A stretch of 64,000 nucleotides of DNA from Clostridiales bacterium (GCA_015069295.1 SVIW01000003.1:62001-126000), one strand, 5' to 3'; shown: positions 1 through 9,158, counted from the stretch's first letter. Notes: generated from the letters alone by a model not told the origin. A program made the numbers and translations.

Positions 1-1
1 T

Positions 2-739
2 GATTTGGCGGCGACGCCCGACAACGCTACGATGCTGCTCGAAACCCGTATTGCGACCTACGAAGGGGACGTGGTATTGGTGGCGGATATCGGCAACCCT
101 GCGCTTGGCTATAAAGAGGACGAGCAGACGGGGGAGAAAATTTGCGATTATACCTACACGGACACGTTTGCGGCAAATTACCGCTATACCTTGTTCGATT
201 TGGATAAGGACAATCCCAACGGGTATTTCAAGCAAATGGAAAACTTCTTAATCGAGTATTTCGGTGCGGATTGGGCAAACGGTGCACTGAAAAAATCGGT
301 GATGGAAAAGAAATTCCGCGCCCGCGTAGAGGACGACAAGCGGTTTAAAAAGGAAACGCAAATTAAGGCGGGGCTTAAAGACGAGGAAAAGCGTCTGGAA
401 AGCTATCGCAAAGCGCTCGTACGGTTTTACGAATTGTTGGAAGAAGGGATCGTAACTTTCGTGAATACGGACGTACAAACGAAAGAGGTTTCCGTGAAAG
501 GCACGTACTTTATCAATATCTGCCCTACGGAGAAAACGGAGGACCTCGTCAATATCACGGGGTATTATAGCGAATATTACGACGACGCGACGGGCAAGCA
601 AGAAACGAAGTTGACGGCAGAGAATATGTGCGTTGCGTTTATGAATATTTTCGAGGACGACTATGATTTAAACGAGGGCTTCCAGTACGAGGATTTGGTG
701 TTCACCGTGTACATGGTGGATAGCTGTTTGAAAAAATAA
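2..739 (+). CDS. hypothetical protein, 5' end cut by window edge
   Basis: The frame is open to the first base, so the true start lies upstream and the apparent TTG at position 5 need not be the start. About 245 residues are visible. They are acidic and lysine-rich, with a likely helical stretch (residues ~95-145, many K/E/R) and a Tyr/Asp-rich C-terminal third. I see no membrane segment or signal peptide in the visible part and do not recognise a family. A strong intrinsic terminator follows 13 bases after the stop, so this is the last gene of its operon. Confidence 0.6.
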   Translation, partial: DLAATPDNATMLLETRIATYEGDVVLVADIGNPALGYKEDEQTGEKICDYTYTDTFAANYRYTLFDLDKDNPNGYFKQMENFLIEYFGADWANGALKKSVMEKKFRARVEDDKRFKKETQIKAGLKDEEKRLESYRKALVRFYELLEEGIVTFVNTDVQTKEVSVKGTYFINICPTEKTEDLVNITGYYSEYYDDATGKQETKLTAENMCVAFMNIFEDDYDLNEGFQYEDLVFTVYMVDSCLKK

Positions 740-752
740 ACGGCAAAAGATA

Positions 753-784
753 AAAAGGAACGGGTTTAACCGTTCCTTTTATGG
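753..784 (+). terminator. intrinsic terminator
   Basis: An 11-bp perfect stem (AAAAGGAACGG / CCGTTCCTTTT) with a 6-base loop ends in a T run. It closes the first operon, before the decarboxylase gene. Confidence 0.85.
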
Positions 785-805
785 CTTTTAAATAGGAGGG
801 CGGCG

Positions 806-2113
806 ATGCATAGAATTTTCACAAACGAACGGGTTTTGAAAGATTGCAAAATCTATTCTATGCTGGTTGACGCGGCAAAAAAACCGCACGCCTCCTTTCA
901 TATGCCCGGGCATAAAATAAGCGAATGGGATATCACTGAGTTATCCTATTCGGACAATTTATCCGCGCCGAGCGGGTGTATTCAAGAAGCGGAAAACGAC
1001 CTTGCAAAGATTTTGGGCGCGGAAAGAAGTTTTCTTTTGACGGACGGCAGTACCGCGGGCGTGCTTTCTATGCTGTACGCGGCAAAGCGTTTGGGGGTAA
1101 AGAGCTTGGCGGTGTGCCGCGCTTCGCACAAGAGCGTGTTCAACGGCTGCGCGTTGGTCGGGATTACTCCGCTTGTCTATCCCGAAAAGGTAGTGGACGG
1201 GATTCCCGTGGGATATACGTTGGCGGAGCTTAGCGAACTTTATCCAAGCGTACTTTCCGCAGACGGCTTGTTTTTGACTTCGCCCAACTATTACGGAAAG
1301 ACGGCGGATTTGGCGGCGGCGCGCGCGTTTTGCGACAGGGAAAACAAGCTGCTGCTTGTCGACGGGGCGCACGGCGGGCATTTGCATTTTGACAAGGATT
1401 TGCACGCGGGCAGATTTGCCGATTTTTGGGTAGACGGCGTACATAAGAGTTTGCCTGCCTTAACGCAAGGCGCGGTGGTTTCCGCGCGGACGGTGAAATT
1501 TTCGCTGGCGCTTTACGAGGGAGTGCAGATTTTTAGAACGACCAGCCCGTCCTATCCGATTATGGCGTCGGTGGAATATGCGGTGAAATACCCAAGAAAC
1601 GAAAAACTGGAAAAAGCGGTGAGGAAATACGTAAAAACCCAGCCTCGCATAAAAGCGTTTGAGGATTGGACGAAGCTGTCGGTTTTGTTTAATCAATCGG
1701 CGTTTACGGTGCAATCGGCGCTGGAAAAGCAGGGGATTTACGCGGAGTTTTGCGACGGGAAGTATTTGCAGTTTTACTTGTCCCCCGTACAGACGAAAGA
1801 GGAGTTCTTCGCCTTGACAAAGGTTTTAAACGTATTACTTAAAGAGTTCCCTTTGGAAGAGGAAAATACAAGTGAACGCGTACCTGCTCCCGTGGCTTTT
1901 GACGAAAACGCGGAAATTATATGGGTGGATATGGAAGAAGCGGTAGGCAAAATTTGCGCCGTGGACTGCGGATTGTTCCCCCCTTGCACGCCGCTTGTGG
2001 CGCGTGGGGAACGGGTGGAGCAAGACAAAATAGAGCTAATGAAAAAAGCAAGCAACGTCTTTGGCATCAAGGACGGAAAAATAGCGGTTTTAAACGAGAA
2101 GAAAGGGGAATAA
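806..2113 (+). CDS. Orn/Lys/Arg decarboxylase-family PLP enzyme
   Basis: A 435-residue fold-type I PLP enzyme of the arginine/lysine/ornithine decarboxylase family (the YaaO/SpeA-like short form). The N-terminus carries the family motif HASFHMPGHK. The cofactor region has DGAHGGHLHF near residue 186 and the Schiff-base lysine in DGVHKS near residue 213. A smaller C-terminal domain follows. The start is ATG with the Shine-Dalgarno AGGAGGG seven bases upstream. The stop is 2 bases before tmk; a decarboxylase-family gene next to tmk is a common Firmicutes arrangement. The exact substrate cannot be told: arginine or lysine decarboxylation is likely, and some family members are poorly characterised. 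Confidence 0.85.
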   Translation: MHRIFTNERVLKDCKIYSMLVDAAKKPHASFHMPGHKISEWDITELSYSDNLSAPSGCIQEAENDLAKILGAERSFLLTDGSTAGVLSMLYAAKRLGVKSLAVCRASHKSVFNGCALVGITPLVYPEKVVDGIPVGYTLAELSELYPSVLSADGLFLTSPNYYGKTADLAAARAFCDRENKLLLVDGAHGGHLHFDKDLHAGRFADFWVDGVHKSLPALTQGAVVSARTVKFSLALYEGVQIFRTTSPSYPIMASVEYAVKYPRNEKLEKAVRKYVKTQPRIKAFEDWTKLSVLFNQSAFTVQSALEKQGIYAEFCDGKYLQFYLSPVQTKEEFFALTKVLNVLLKEFPLEEENTSERVPAPVAFDENAEIIWVDMEEAVGKICAVDCGLFPPCTPLVARGERVEQDKIELMKKASNVFGIKDGKIAVLNEKKGE

Positions 2114-2115
2114 AA

Positions 2116-2748
2116 ATGGCAGGAAGCAGAGGGAAATTTATCACGTTCGAGGGCTGCGACGGGTGCGGAAAAAGCACGCAGCTTAAAAAATTTAGCGAGT
2201 ATTTGACGAAAGAGGGGATTGCGCATATCTTCACGCGCGAGCCGGGCGGCGGCAAGATTTCCGAAGCGATTCGGGAAATTTTGTTAAACGGCAAAAACGC
2301 GGAGATGACGGACGAGTGCGAGGCGCTCTTGTACGCGGCGGCGCGGGTGCAGCATTTACACGATCGAGTCGAGCCGGCTTTGGAAGAGGGAAAACTGGTC
2401 GTTTGCGACCGGTACGTCGATTCGTCGCTTGCCTATCAGGCGTTTGCGCGGGGGCTGGGCAGAGAGTTTATCGAAAAAATCAACGCGTACGCCTTGGAAA
2501 AGTATTTGCCCGATTTGACGGTGTTTATCGACTTGTCGCCCGAAGCGGCGTTTTTGAGAAAACACGGCGCGGACGAGAACGATAGGTTAGAGCAGGCGGG
2601 CATGGCTTTCCATAACCGCGTGTACGAGGGTTATAAAATTTTAGCGAAAGAAAACCCCGAAAGAATCGTTTGCGTAGACGGCAACCAGACTCCCGACGAG
2701 ATTTTTTGTCAGGTTTTGCGAATTTTGCAAGAAAGAGGGTGTTTATAA
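2116..2748 (+). CDS. tmk: thymidylate kinase
   Basis: Phosphorylates dTMP to dTDP for dTTP synthesis in the cytosol. The 210-residue product has the P-loop GCDGCGKS at residues 13-20, the DR(Y) motif CDRYVDSSLAYQ, and a LID-type segment near RKHGADENDR. The length fits the family (about 205-215). I chose ATG 2116 because the longer in-frame extension overlaps the upstream gene and the P-loop normally sits within the first 20 residues. The gene is tightly coupled to the decarboxylase gene. The DNA polymerase III delta' gene that often follows tmk in Firmicutes is absent; ftsH comes next with its own promoter. Confidence 0.95.
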   Translation: MAGSRGKFITFEGCDGCGKSTQLKKFSEYLTKEGIAHIFTREPGGGKISEAIREILLNGKNAEMTDECEALLYAAARVQHLHDRVEPALEEGKLVVCDRYVDSSLAYQAFARGLGREFIEKINAYALEKYLPDLTVFIDLSPEAAFLRKHGADENDRLEQAGMAFHNRVYEGYKILAKENPERIVCVDGNQTPDEIFCQVLRILQERGCL

Positions 2749-2809
2749 GCCGTCTTTGTGTGCGGCAGGTGAACGTTTGTTAAAGGTTTATAGTCTGCGG
2801 GCGAAACGC

Positions 2810-2838
2810 TTGAAAAAGAAAAACGCTTGTGATACAAT
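2810..2838 (+). promoter_or_regulatory. sigma-A promoter for ftsH
   Basis: TTGAAA (2810-2815) and TACAAT (2833-2838) are exactly 17 bp apart. A second -10-like TATAAT lies at about 2877-2882 without a well-spaced -35. The leader before ftsH also holds a CG-rich palindrome near 2900-2916. Confidence 0.7.
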
Positions 2839-2970
2839 GATAAACGAAAGATTTTTGTTTAGAAAGTTATCTTTCCGTTTATAATAAAGAGAAAACGTCC
2901 GCGCGTACGCGCGCGGAAAATGAAAACGAAGAAAATAACAAACCTGCTATCGGCAGGAGAGGAGTCAGTT

Positions 2971-4950
2971 TTGAACAGAAAAACGAAAACTTGGATATGG
3001 ATACTCGTCGGGCTCGGCGGCTTGTTGTTGCTTGGAATTTTATTTACGAATATTCTTGGCGGCGCAACGGAATTGAGCGCGACGGAGATGTTAAACCTCG
3101 TCCAAACGGGAGAGTACAATCAAAAGCATTACGTGATTGAAGAATTGTACGTAGACGCGTATAACTGGACTTTGTACACCAAAGACGGGTCGTCTTTCGA
3201 GGCGGTTATGCCCAGCTTGTACGATTCGAACGGGATTTCGTACGTGGAAATGTTTATCGGTATGGGGGTTTCCGTATCCTTAACCGACCCCAACGCAGGC
3301 AGCATTTGGTCGAGCCTGTTCCCTATTTTCGGGGTGATTTTGGTGGCGCTGTTGTTCTTCTTCCTGATGCGCAGCGCAGGTTCGGGCGGTCCTTCGATGG
3401 GTATGAACAAATCCAAAACGCAGGTGCAGACGAATTTGAAAGTTCGTTTTACCGACGTGGCGGGCGCGGAAGAGGAAAAGCAAGAATTGCAAGAAGTCGT
3501 CGAGTTTTTAAAATCGCCGAAGAAATTTTCTTCGCTGGGTGCGAGAGTGCCTTCGGGCGTATTGCTCGTCGGGCCTCCGGGCACGGGTAAGACTCTGTTT
3601 GCCAAAGCGGTAGCGGGCGAGGCGGGCGTGCCCTTCTTCTCTGTTTCGGGTTCGGATTTCGTTGAAATGTACGTCGGTGTGGGCGCAAAGCGCGTACGCG
3701 ATTTGTTCGATATGGCGAAAAAGAGCCAGCCTTGTATTATTTTCATCGACGAAATCGACGCAGTCGGGCGGCGCAGAGGCGCGGGGCTTGGCGGCGGACA
3801 CGACGAGCGCGAACAGACGCTTAACCAAATTCTCGTACAGATGGACGGGTTCGATCAAAACGAGGGGGTTATTGTAATGGCGGCGACCAACCGCGCGGAT
3901 ATTTTGGACCCTGCGTTGCTCCGTCCCGGTCGTTTCGACAGACAAATCAACGTCAATTTGCCCGACGTAAAGGGTCGCGAACAAATTTTGAAAGTCCACG
4001 CACGCAACAAGCCGTTTGCGCCCGACGTCAATTTCAAGACGGTGGCGCGTATCACGGTCGGGTTCTCGGGTGCAGAGCTTGAAAACCTTTTGAACGAAGC
4101 GGCGATTTTGGCGGCGCGCGGCAATAAAAAGCTGATTGAAAACGTGGATATTTACGACGCGTTTGACAAGACGGTAATGGGCTTGAAGAAAAAGAGCTAC
4201 GTTATCACCGAGGCGGACAAGAAAATTCTTGCCTACCACGAAGCGGGACACGCGGTTTTGGCGGGAGTCTGCAAATACTGCGACCCCGTGCACGAAGTAA
4301 CGATTATTCCTCGCGGCAACGGTGCGGGTGGGTTTACGATGACTCGTCCTATCGAGGACAGCGTGTTCAATTCGTACAACGAAATGCTGGACGATATTTG
4401 TATGACCCTCGGCGGCAGAGCGGCGGAAGAAATCGTCGTCAAAGACGTTACGCAGGGTGCAAGCGGCGATTTAAGAATGGTAACCTCGGTGGCGCGCCGT
4501 ATGGTAACTCAATACGGTATGAGCGAAGAGCTGGGGCTTGTGGCGTACGATTCCGATCAGCCCGTATTTATGGGTATGGAATACGGACATTCTGAAAGAG
4601 TGTATTCGCAGGAAACGGCGGCGAAAATCGACGCGGAAGTGCGCCGTATCATTTCTCAGGCGTACGAACGTGCGGTAAAACTCTTGAAAGAAAACCGTTC
4701 GATTTTGGACAATATGTCCCGCGTGCTTGTGGAAAAAGAAACCATTTACACCGAAGAAGTCGAAATGCTGATGCGCGGCGCAAGCTATAAAGAGGTCATC
4801 GAAGAGATGGAAAGAAAGGATTCGGAAAGCAAGGGCAATCCCTTCGTGCGTATGACCGAGCCTTCGAAACCCTCAGAGCAGGAAAACGCGGAAAACCCCT
4901 CTGAAAAAGAAACGGAAAAAACAGAGGAAGAAAGCGAAAAAGAAGAATAA
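2971..4950 (+). CDS. ftsH: ATP-dependent zinc metalloprotease FtsH
   Basis: Membrane-anchored AAA+ protease that degrades misfolded membrane and regulatory proteins. From TTG 2971 the product has 659 residues: an N-terminal membrane segment ([18 protein letters not shown]), a small extracytoplasmic domain, a second membrane segment near residue 115-135, Walker A GPPGTGKT near 201, Walker B IIFIDEID, the second region of homology, and the zinc site HEAGH near 423. The C-terminal tail is acidic (Glu/Lys/Ser). The TTG is preferred because AGGAGAGGAG stands six bases before it and typical FtsH proteins begin MNRK-like. An in-frame ATG at 2920 would add 17 residues but has a poor ribosome site. 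Terminator after the stop. Confidence 0.93.
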   Translation: MNRKTKTWIWILVGLGGLLLLGILFTNILGGATELSATEMLNLVQTGEYNQKHYVIEELYVDAYNWTLYTKDGSSFEAVMPSLYDSNGISYVEMFIGMGVSVSLTDPNAGSIWSSLFPIFGVILVALLFFFLMRSAGSGGPSMGMNKSKTQVQTNLKVRFTDVAGAEEEKQELQEVVEFLKSPKKFSSLGARVPSGVLLVGPPGTGKTLFAKAVAGEAGVPFFSVSGSDFVEMYVGVGAKRVRDLFDMAKKSQPCIIFIDEIDAVGRRRGAGLGGGHDEREQTLNQILVQMDGFDQNEGVIVMAATNRADILDPALLRPGRFDRQINVNLPDVKGREQILKVHARNKPFAPDVNFKTVARITVGFSGAELENLLNEAAILAARGNKKLIENVDIYDAFDKTVMGLKKKSYVITEADKKILAYHEAGHAVLAGVCKYCDPVHEVTIIPRGNGAGGFTMTRPIEDSVFNSYNEMLDDICMTLGGRAAEEIVVKDVTQGASGDLRMVTSVARRMVTQYGMSEELGLVAYDSDQPVFMGMEYGHSERVYSQETAAKIDAEVRRIISQAYERAVKLLKENRSILDNMSRVLVEKETIYTEEVEMLMRGASYKEVIEEMERKDSESKGNPFVRMTEPSKPSEQENAENPSEKETEKTEEESEKEE

Positions 4951-4962
4951 TTTTGCCAAAAG

Positions 4963-4993
4963 GCGGAGCGACGGAAAAGTTGCTCCGTTTTTG
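4963..4993 (+). terminator. intrinsic terminator after ftsH
   Basis: CGGAGC...GCTCCG hairpin with extra pairing in the loop, followed by five T. Confidence 0.75.
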
Positions 4994-4998
4994 GATAG

Positions 4999-5020
4999 GA
5001 TAGGGGCAGGTACGAGATGA
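4999..5020 (+). repeat. dispersed 22-bp motif, copy 1
   Basis: This segment, containing GGGGCAGGTACGAGATGA, recurs on the opposite strand at 15685-15706 and in shortened form at 34355-34372. All copies are intergenic. This one lies in the leader of the ParB-like gene. Function unknown. Confidence 0.6.
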
Positions 5021-5051
5021 ACTCGCTTTTTGCGAGAATGAGGAGTGGACA

Positions 5052-5888
5052 ATGAAACGGATAAAACGTAAAAAAATATTCGACGTCGATTATGAGAAAA
5101 AGGTAGTGCCTATCCGCCTTATCGACGCGGATACCTCTTTTGAGGACTGGGACAAAAAGGAGTTAAAAACCCGTTCGACGTACTTTTTATTGAACGGCGT
5201 ACCCGAATTTTCCGTCAATCAGCAGGAGAACGGGCGAATGAAGCTGTTGGCGGCGGACAAGGATTTTTACGCGGCGGGCGGAATGGGCGTAACCGAGCTG
5301 ACCGTGCGCGTGTACCGTTTTTCCGAAAAGAACGCCGAGGTGTTTTCCTGTGTGGAGAAACTGAAAAACGGGCGGCTTGGCGCAATGGAAGAAGCGTATC
5401 TTATGGAAAGGCTGATTAAAGAATTTTCGATGACCCAAGACGACGTGGGCTCGCTGATAGGAAAATCCCGCCCGGCGGTAGCCAATACTCTGCGGCTTTT
5501 GACCCTCGTGCCTGAGGTTATCGGGCTGGTGGAAAGCGGCAGACTGTCGGCAGGACACGCGCGAACCTTGGTAAAGGTCCCGCAAAAACAACAGCTTGCG
5601 TTTGCGGAAGAGGGGTTAAAGCGCGGGTATTCGGTGCGGGAAATGGAACGCGCGGTCAAGGCGTTTTTGACCCCGCCGGAAATTTTGCAGCAAGAGGCAG
5701 AGGCAAAGGCGGCGGCAAGGGGGGAAGAATTGAAAGCCCTCGTCGAGAGAATGCGCGGCGTGTTCCGCACCAAAGTTTCCCTCATTGGCAACGCGAAGAA
5801 AGGCAGAATTTACATAGATTATTATTCGGCTGAAGATTTGTATCGGATAGAAGAATTTTTGGACGTTTTGGAAAAGAATTTTGATTGA
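5052..5888 (+). CDS. ParB/Noc-like DNA-binding protein with degenerate CTP-binding box
   Basis: 278 residues. The layout follows ParB: an N-terminal sulfiredoxin-like region (about 15-90), a helix-turn-helix (about 127-150, MTQDDVGSLIGKSRPAVAN), the ParB-type SAGHAR motif (166-171) and a basic C-terminal dimer-like domain. The segment that aligns with the ParB CTP-binding box (normally GERRxRA) reads AADKDFYAA at residues 67-75, so the arginines expected to hold the nucleotide phosphates are missing. Either it works without CTP switching or it binds DNA in another role. It is monocistronic, with a terminator after it; parA is not nearby, so it is probably a paralogue, not the segregation ParB. 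Confidence 0.8.
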   Translation: MKRIKRKKIFDVDYEKKVVPIRLIDADTSFEDWDKKELKTRSTYFLLNGVPEFSVNQQENGRMKLLAADKDFYAAGGMGVTELTVRVYRFSEKNAEVFSCVEKLKNGRLGAMEEAYLMERLIKEFSMTQDDVGSLIGKSRPAVANTLRLLTLVPEVIGLVESGRLSAGHARTLVKVPQKQQLAFAEEGLKRGYSVREMERAVKAFLTPPEILQQEAEAKAAARGEELKALVERMRGVFRTKVSLIGNAKKGRIYIDYYSAEDLYRIEEFLDVLEKNFD

Positions 5889-5922
5889 CGAAACCCCGCC
5901 CGTGTTTGGGCGGGGTTTGTTT
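5889..5922 (+). terminator. intrinsic terminator
   Basis: An 11-bp perfect stem (AAACCCCGCCC / GGGCGGGGTTT) with a 6-base loop, followed by TGTTTTGATTTT. Confidence 0.85.
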
Positions 5923-5950
5923 TGATTTTATCGCAGTGGCAAGGTTTCTC

Positions 5951-6022
5951 GTCATTGCGCTCAGCTTGCTATGTGGCAATCTTAAGAGATTACTTCGTCG
6001 CATTCTGCTCCTCGTAATGACG
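5951..6022. repeat. palindromic intergenic repeat (GTCATTGCG...CGTAATGAC type), copy 1
   Basis: A roughly 72-bp element bounded by GTCATTGCG and CGTAATGAC, with the core AAGAGATTACTTCGTCGC. A close relative lies at 11791-11860, in both cases just upstream of a lipoprotein promoter. Elements with these ends are widespread small palindromic repeats in bacterial genomes. No transposase is present. Confidence 0.7.
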
Positions 6023-6050
6023 GCGAAGTGGAAAAACTTTCCAACCCCTA

Positions 6051-6079
6051 TTGACAAACTGCCTTTCCTATGCTATACT
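6051..6079 (+). promoter_or_regulatory. sigma-A promoter for the lipoprotein cluster
   Basis: TTGACA (6051-6056) and TATACT (6074-6079), spacer 17. The sequence from about 6039 onward resembles that at 11920-11990 before the sixth lipoprotein gene, so promoter and leader seem to have been copied together. Confidence 0.8.
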
Positions 6080-6110
6080 TCGCTTGAAAAAGGAAAAGGA
6101 GGAAAATTGT

Positions 6111-6626
6111 ATGAGAAAATTTTTAGGATTAGTATTGACGGGCGTTTTGCTTTTCTGTACGGTGTTTTCTATCGTCGGGTGTGGAGAAGAAACGGGGAAC
6201 GGTATGACGGAAGAAGAACGTATTGCGTATGAAAATATTGAGAAATACCACGCGGAATATATCGGCGACGCGGAATATACGATGACAGAGGAATATTTGG
6301 AGAATGATGGTCGCTTAGAGGAAGTAAATATAATTTTTACGCAAGAAGAATTAGAGGAAGTGTTTTTAGATTTTCCAAAGGTAGATTTTGAAAAAGAAAT
6401 GGTGCTTGTTTATTTCTATGATTCGTTTTACCACTATGATATTCCGTTGTTGAAAGGGATTACGTTCGAGGAAGATAATCGCTTGCAAATAACGTTTTAT
6501 ATGAAAGATATGGAAGAAGCTCTTCCTGGATATGCAACAGGATTGCCGCCCCGTACGTACTCTTTGGTTGTGAAAATAGATAAATTAGAGGTTTCGACTG
6601 CGGAGTTTATAAGAATTAGAAAATAA
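6111..6626 (+). CDS. small lipoprotein 1
   Basis: 171 residues from ATG 6111, which has AAAGGAGG about nine bases upstream; the longer frame upstream is promoter and leader. Signal peptide of ~23 residues ending in the lipobox FSIVGC, so a lipid-anchored exported protein. The mature part (YENIEKYHAEYI..., DFPKVDFEKEMVLVYFY, LVVKIDKLE) is clearly related to the mature part of the gene at 8088, but the two signal peptides differ. Function unrecognised; it is a small beta-rich domain by appearance. First gene of a five-gene lipoprotein run. Confidence 0.8.
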   Translation: MRKFLGLVLTGVLLFCTVFSIVGCGEETGNGMTEEERIAYENIEKYHAEYIGDAEYTMTEEYLENDGRLEEVNIIFTQEELEEVFLDFPKVDFEKEMVLVYFYDSFYHYDIPLLKGITFEEDNRLQITFYMKDMEEALPGYATGLPPRTYSLVVKIDKLEVSTAEFIRIRK

Positions 6627-6639
6627 AAGAGGCGATTTT

Positions 6640-7491
6640 ATGAAAAAATTTTTAGGATTAGTATTGACGGGCATTTTGCTTTTCTGCACGATATTTTCGG
6701 TTGTCGGGTGCGGAGAAGAAACGGAAACGAGCGCAAAAAACGAAGAATTAGTATGGACAAACGAAAATTCCGTATATGCTTACGTTAAGGCGGGATATGA
6801 GGACGATATTTTAAAAGACATCGAGGGAGCGTTTCGTTCGCTTCCTTTTCAAGAAGTTTACGTGGCGGAAAAGAATACCAACGAATGGACGCCGTTATCT
6901 CTTCTTTTTATCTTGGACGAGCGCGGCACGATAACGCAAAAAGAGTTTATTGCGCTTTTAGAACGAGACGAGAGAATTAACCACGCAACCAGCGTGCGGG
7001 ATATTCCTTTTGAAACGGTGGATACGCGATATATTGAAAGGGAAAAGGATACTATTTCCGTCGGGGAAACGTTGCAACTAACTTTAATGGGATATATGGA
7101 TTATTACGTCCAACCGTTTGATTTTAAGGGCTTTTTCATAAAGCCTGCTACGGAAAAACAATATAACGTGCAATCCTTTCCTGACGTCGCACTCAAATCT
7201 GTAACGGAGACAAATGATGGGTGGCTTTATTTAGAACTGGAAGAAGAGGGTTATTTCAACGTGGTAAAGGCTTGCGATAAAGTAGCGCGCTTGTCTGAAA
7301 TAGAGAAAGTAGAGAAGGATAAGCGCAAGGTTGTTAGCGTCATTCCCCCGATTTGGCAGGTTTCAGATGAAACGATTGTAAAAATAGAAATAAATTCTGA
7401 GAATTACGCAATAGCGGAAATCAAGGGGCTGAAATCTGGGAAGGTAACAGTTGACTATGCTGGCGTAAAATGTGAAATTACAGTCCAATAA
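6640..7491 (+). CDS. small lipoprotein 2 with a C-terminal Ig-like (Big2-type) segment
   Basis: 283 residues. The signal peptide is nearly identical in DNA to that of the gene at 6111 and ends FSVVGC. The mature part is different: an N-terminal region without recognisable motifs (about 30-150), then ISVGETLQLTL and, at the end, WQVSDETIVKIE...AEIKGLKSGKVTVDYAGVKCEITV, a pattern typical of bacterial Ig-like group 2 domains that often mediate surface binding. It lies 13 bases after the preceding gene and 30 bases before the next ATG, so all are probably co-transcribed. Specific role unknown. Confidence 0.75.
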   Translation: MKKFLGLVLTGILLFCTIFSVVGCGEETETSAKNEELVWTNENSVYAYVKAGYEDDILKDIEGAFRSLPFQEVYVAEKNTNEWTPLSLLFILDERGTITQKEFIALLERDERINHATSVRDIPFETVDTRYIEREKDTISVGETLQLTLMGYMDYYVQPFDFKGFFIKPATEKQYNVQSFPDVALKSVTETNDGWLYLELEEEGYFNVVKACDKVARLSEIEKVEKDKRKVVSVIPPIWQVSDETIVKIEINSENYAIAEIKGLKSGKVTVDYAGVKCEITVQ

Positions 7492-7521
7492 AATTTGAGA
7501 AAAGAAAAGGAGGAAAATTGT

Positions 7522-8055
7522 ATGAGAAAATTTTTAGGATTAGTATTGACGGGGATGTTGCTTTTCTGTACGGTATTTTCGATTGTTTCGTGCGGAGAGG
7601 AAAAAGATACGGGGAAGAGTTCTATGCTATATGAGGTGCCAGCCAAGGAAATTGCCTTTACGCAAGGGGATATTGGCGGGACTTTAAAAAAGAATGAAAT
7701 TAATTTGTATAAGGATACGAGGAAAATTATTCGAACGAGAGTAGAGCTTGTAAGCGTGTTTAGCGGGATAGAAATTACTTGGGGGAACCAGCCGATTTGG
7801 CAAAGATATGACGAAAATTTTTTCAAAACGAAAAGCTTGATTTTCGTTTTGCAAAGAGAAAGTGGAACCGATATTGAACGAGTAGTGGAATATGTTGGAT
7901 TAGAAAATAATGAAGTAACGGTCTATATAACGGAGTATAACGATGGCTTTGCAAATGATGCAATGGTGGTTTTTTATAGTCTATTAGAGGTAAATAAGGC
8001 GGATATTGTAAACGTGGGTATCATAAAGACGGAATATGTATACAAAATGAAATAA
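7522..8055 (+). CDS. small lipoprotein 3
   Basis: 177 residues from ATG 7522, chosen because AAAGGAGG precedes it at the same distance as in the sister genes. Signal peptide again nearly identical in DNA to that at 6111, with the lipobox FSIVSC. The mature sequence (KEIAFTQGDIGGTLKKNEINLYKD..., then a mixed beta/alpha pattern) matches none of the neighbours and I do not recognise it. Likely exported and membrane-anchored. Confidence 0.75.
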   Translation: MRKFLGLVLTGMLLFCTVFSIVSCGEEKDTGKSSMLYEVPAKEIAFTQGDIGGTLKKNEINLYKDTRKIIRTRVELVSVFSGIEITWGNQPIWQRYDENFFKTKSLIFVLQRESGTDIERVVEYVGLENNEVTVYITEYNDGFANDAMVVFYSLLEVNKADIVNVGIIKTEYVYKMK

Positions 8056-8087
8056 GGAGCGAGTAAAATGAAAAAGGAGGAATTTTT

Positions 8088-8576
8088 ATGAAACGGATTT
8101 TAAAAAGTGTGGTATCGGTATTGCTTTTGCTTTGCCTTGCGTTTTCAATCGTCGGGTGCAAAGGAGAGGCTTATAAAAATATCGAAAAATACCACGCGGA
8201 AATCATTTCCGACTACGAAATGAACTCGGACTATATAATGGCGAATCAAACAAAAGGGTATACGGGTAACAACGCTTTGCCTAAAGAGATAGTAAACGTA
8301 ATTACAAATCAAACCGAATTAAAAGCGGCTTTTTCTGATTTTCCTAAAATAAATTTTGAAAAGGAAATGGTAATTGTATATTTTTATACTTCCGTATACA
8401 ATAGACCGAGGGAATTAAAAGGGATTGAAATCACGGAAGAGAAAGAAATGCGTATACATTTTATTGAGGTAAGCCCTGGTGAGGGTATAGTGGATGCTTG
8501 TTCTCCTAAGACAAGACCGCTTGTCGTGAAGTTGGATAAAATAGAAGATTATTCGTTTGTGTTCATAAAAGAATAA
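8088..8576 (+). CDS. small lipoprotein 4 (paralogue of lipoprotein 1 with a different signal peptide)
   Basis: 162 residues. The signal peptide MKRILKSVVSVLLLLCLAF ending FSIVGC differs from the shared leader of its neighbours. The mature domain (YKNIEKYHAEII, DFPKINFEKEMVIVYFY, PLVVKLDKIE) matches that of the protein at 6111. This is the reverse of the situation in the other genes, where leader is shared and body differs. SD AAAGGAGG eight bases before ATG. Function unknown. Confidence 0.75.
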   Translation: MKRILKSVVSVLLLLCLAFSIVGCKGEAYKNIEKYHAEIISDYEMNSDYIMANQTKGYTGNNALPKEIVNVITNQTELKAAFSDFPKINFEKEMVIVYFYTSVYNRPRELKGIEITEEKEMRIHFIEVSPGEGIVDACSPKTRPLVVKLDKIEDYSFVFIKE

Positions 8577-8588
8577 GGTGAGGAGTTT

Positions 8589-9062
8589 ATGAGAAAATTT
8601 TTAGGATTAGTATTGACGGGAATGTTACTTTTCTGCACGATATTTTCTATCGTCGGGTGTAGGGAAGAGAAGGACTTGATAGAAGGCTCGTTTTACAGTC
8701 TGGAAGAGGCTTATGAAAACGGCTGGCTGACGGAAGAAAATTTAGAAGATATAGCAGGATACCATAATAATGGGATTCAGTACCCTGAAAGATTGAATGA
8801 AGAGATATTAGTAAGGATAAAAACAGATTGGGCAAAGAAGTTGCGTGAGGATAAAACAAATCCAATATCTAACGTGACGGCAGACGAAATTAATGTTTAT
8901 AAATACTATGGTACTTATGGGGATTGCGTAGTTATTATGTTGGATTATAGTCTTGCAGAATATCCGGCAGAATATATCCCAAGCACAATAGAAATAGGAG
9001 GAATAACTTTTAATTTTAGCCATCCTAGATATATCAGTCAACTGGTAATTTGGAAGAGTTGA
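8589..9062 (+). CDS. small lipoprotein 5
   Basis: 157 residues with the shared signal-peptide leader, lipobox FSIVGC. The mature domain has the pattern GSFYSLEEAYENGWL ... DLEDIAGYHNN ... KYYGTYGDCVV, which recurs twice in the protein at 11992; one stretch of about 45 bp is nearly identical in DNA between the two genes. I have a general impression that this domain is common in Clostridia lipoproteins but know no function. Last gene of the run, followed by a terminator. Confidence 0.75.
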   Translation: MRKFLGLVLTGMLLFCTIFSIVGCREEKDLIEGSFYSLEEAYENGWLTEENLEDIAGYHNNGIQYPERLNEEILVRIKTDWAKKLREDKTNPISNVTADEINVYKYYGTYGDCVVIMLDYSLAEYPAEYIPSTIEIGGITFNFSHPRYISQLVIWKS

Positions 9063-9096
9063 AAAGTTTGGAAAAGGGGATAGAGAATGAACTCTA

Positions 9097-9128
9097 CTAC
9101 CGCCCGAGAAATCGGGCGGTATTTTTTA
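9097..9128 (+). terminator. intrinsic terminator after the lipoprotein run
   Basis: ACCGCCCGA / TCGGGCGGT stem with a short loop, followed by ATTTTTTATTTT. Confidence 0.85.
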
Positions 9129-9158
9129 TTTTATTCGTAAAAAAATAAAAAAAGGCTA

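Noticed and set aside
4999-5020. Sequencing adaptor contamination behind the TACGAGAT-containing repeat
   Set aside because: Only eight bases match the common adaptor end, and the copies sit in different genomic contexts on both strands.
5782-6057. A 91-codon minus-strand frame over the terminator and palindromic repeat
   Set aside because: It is made of a terminator, a repeat element and a promoter read backwards.
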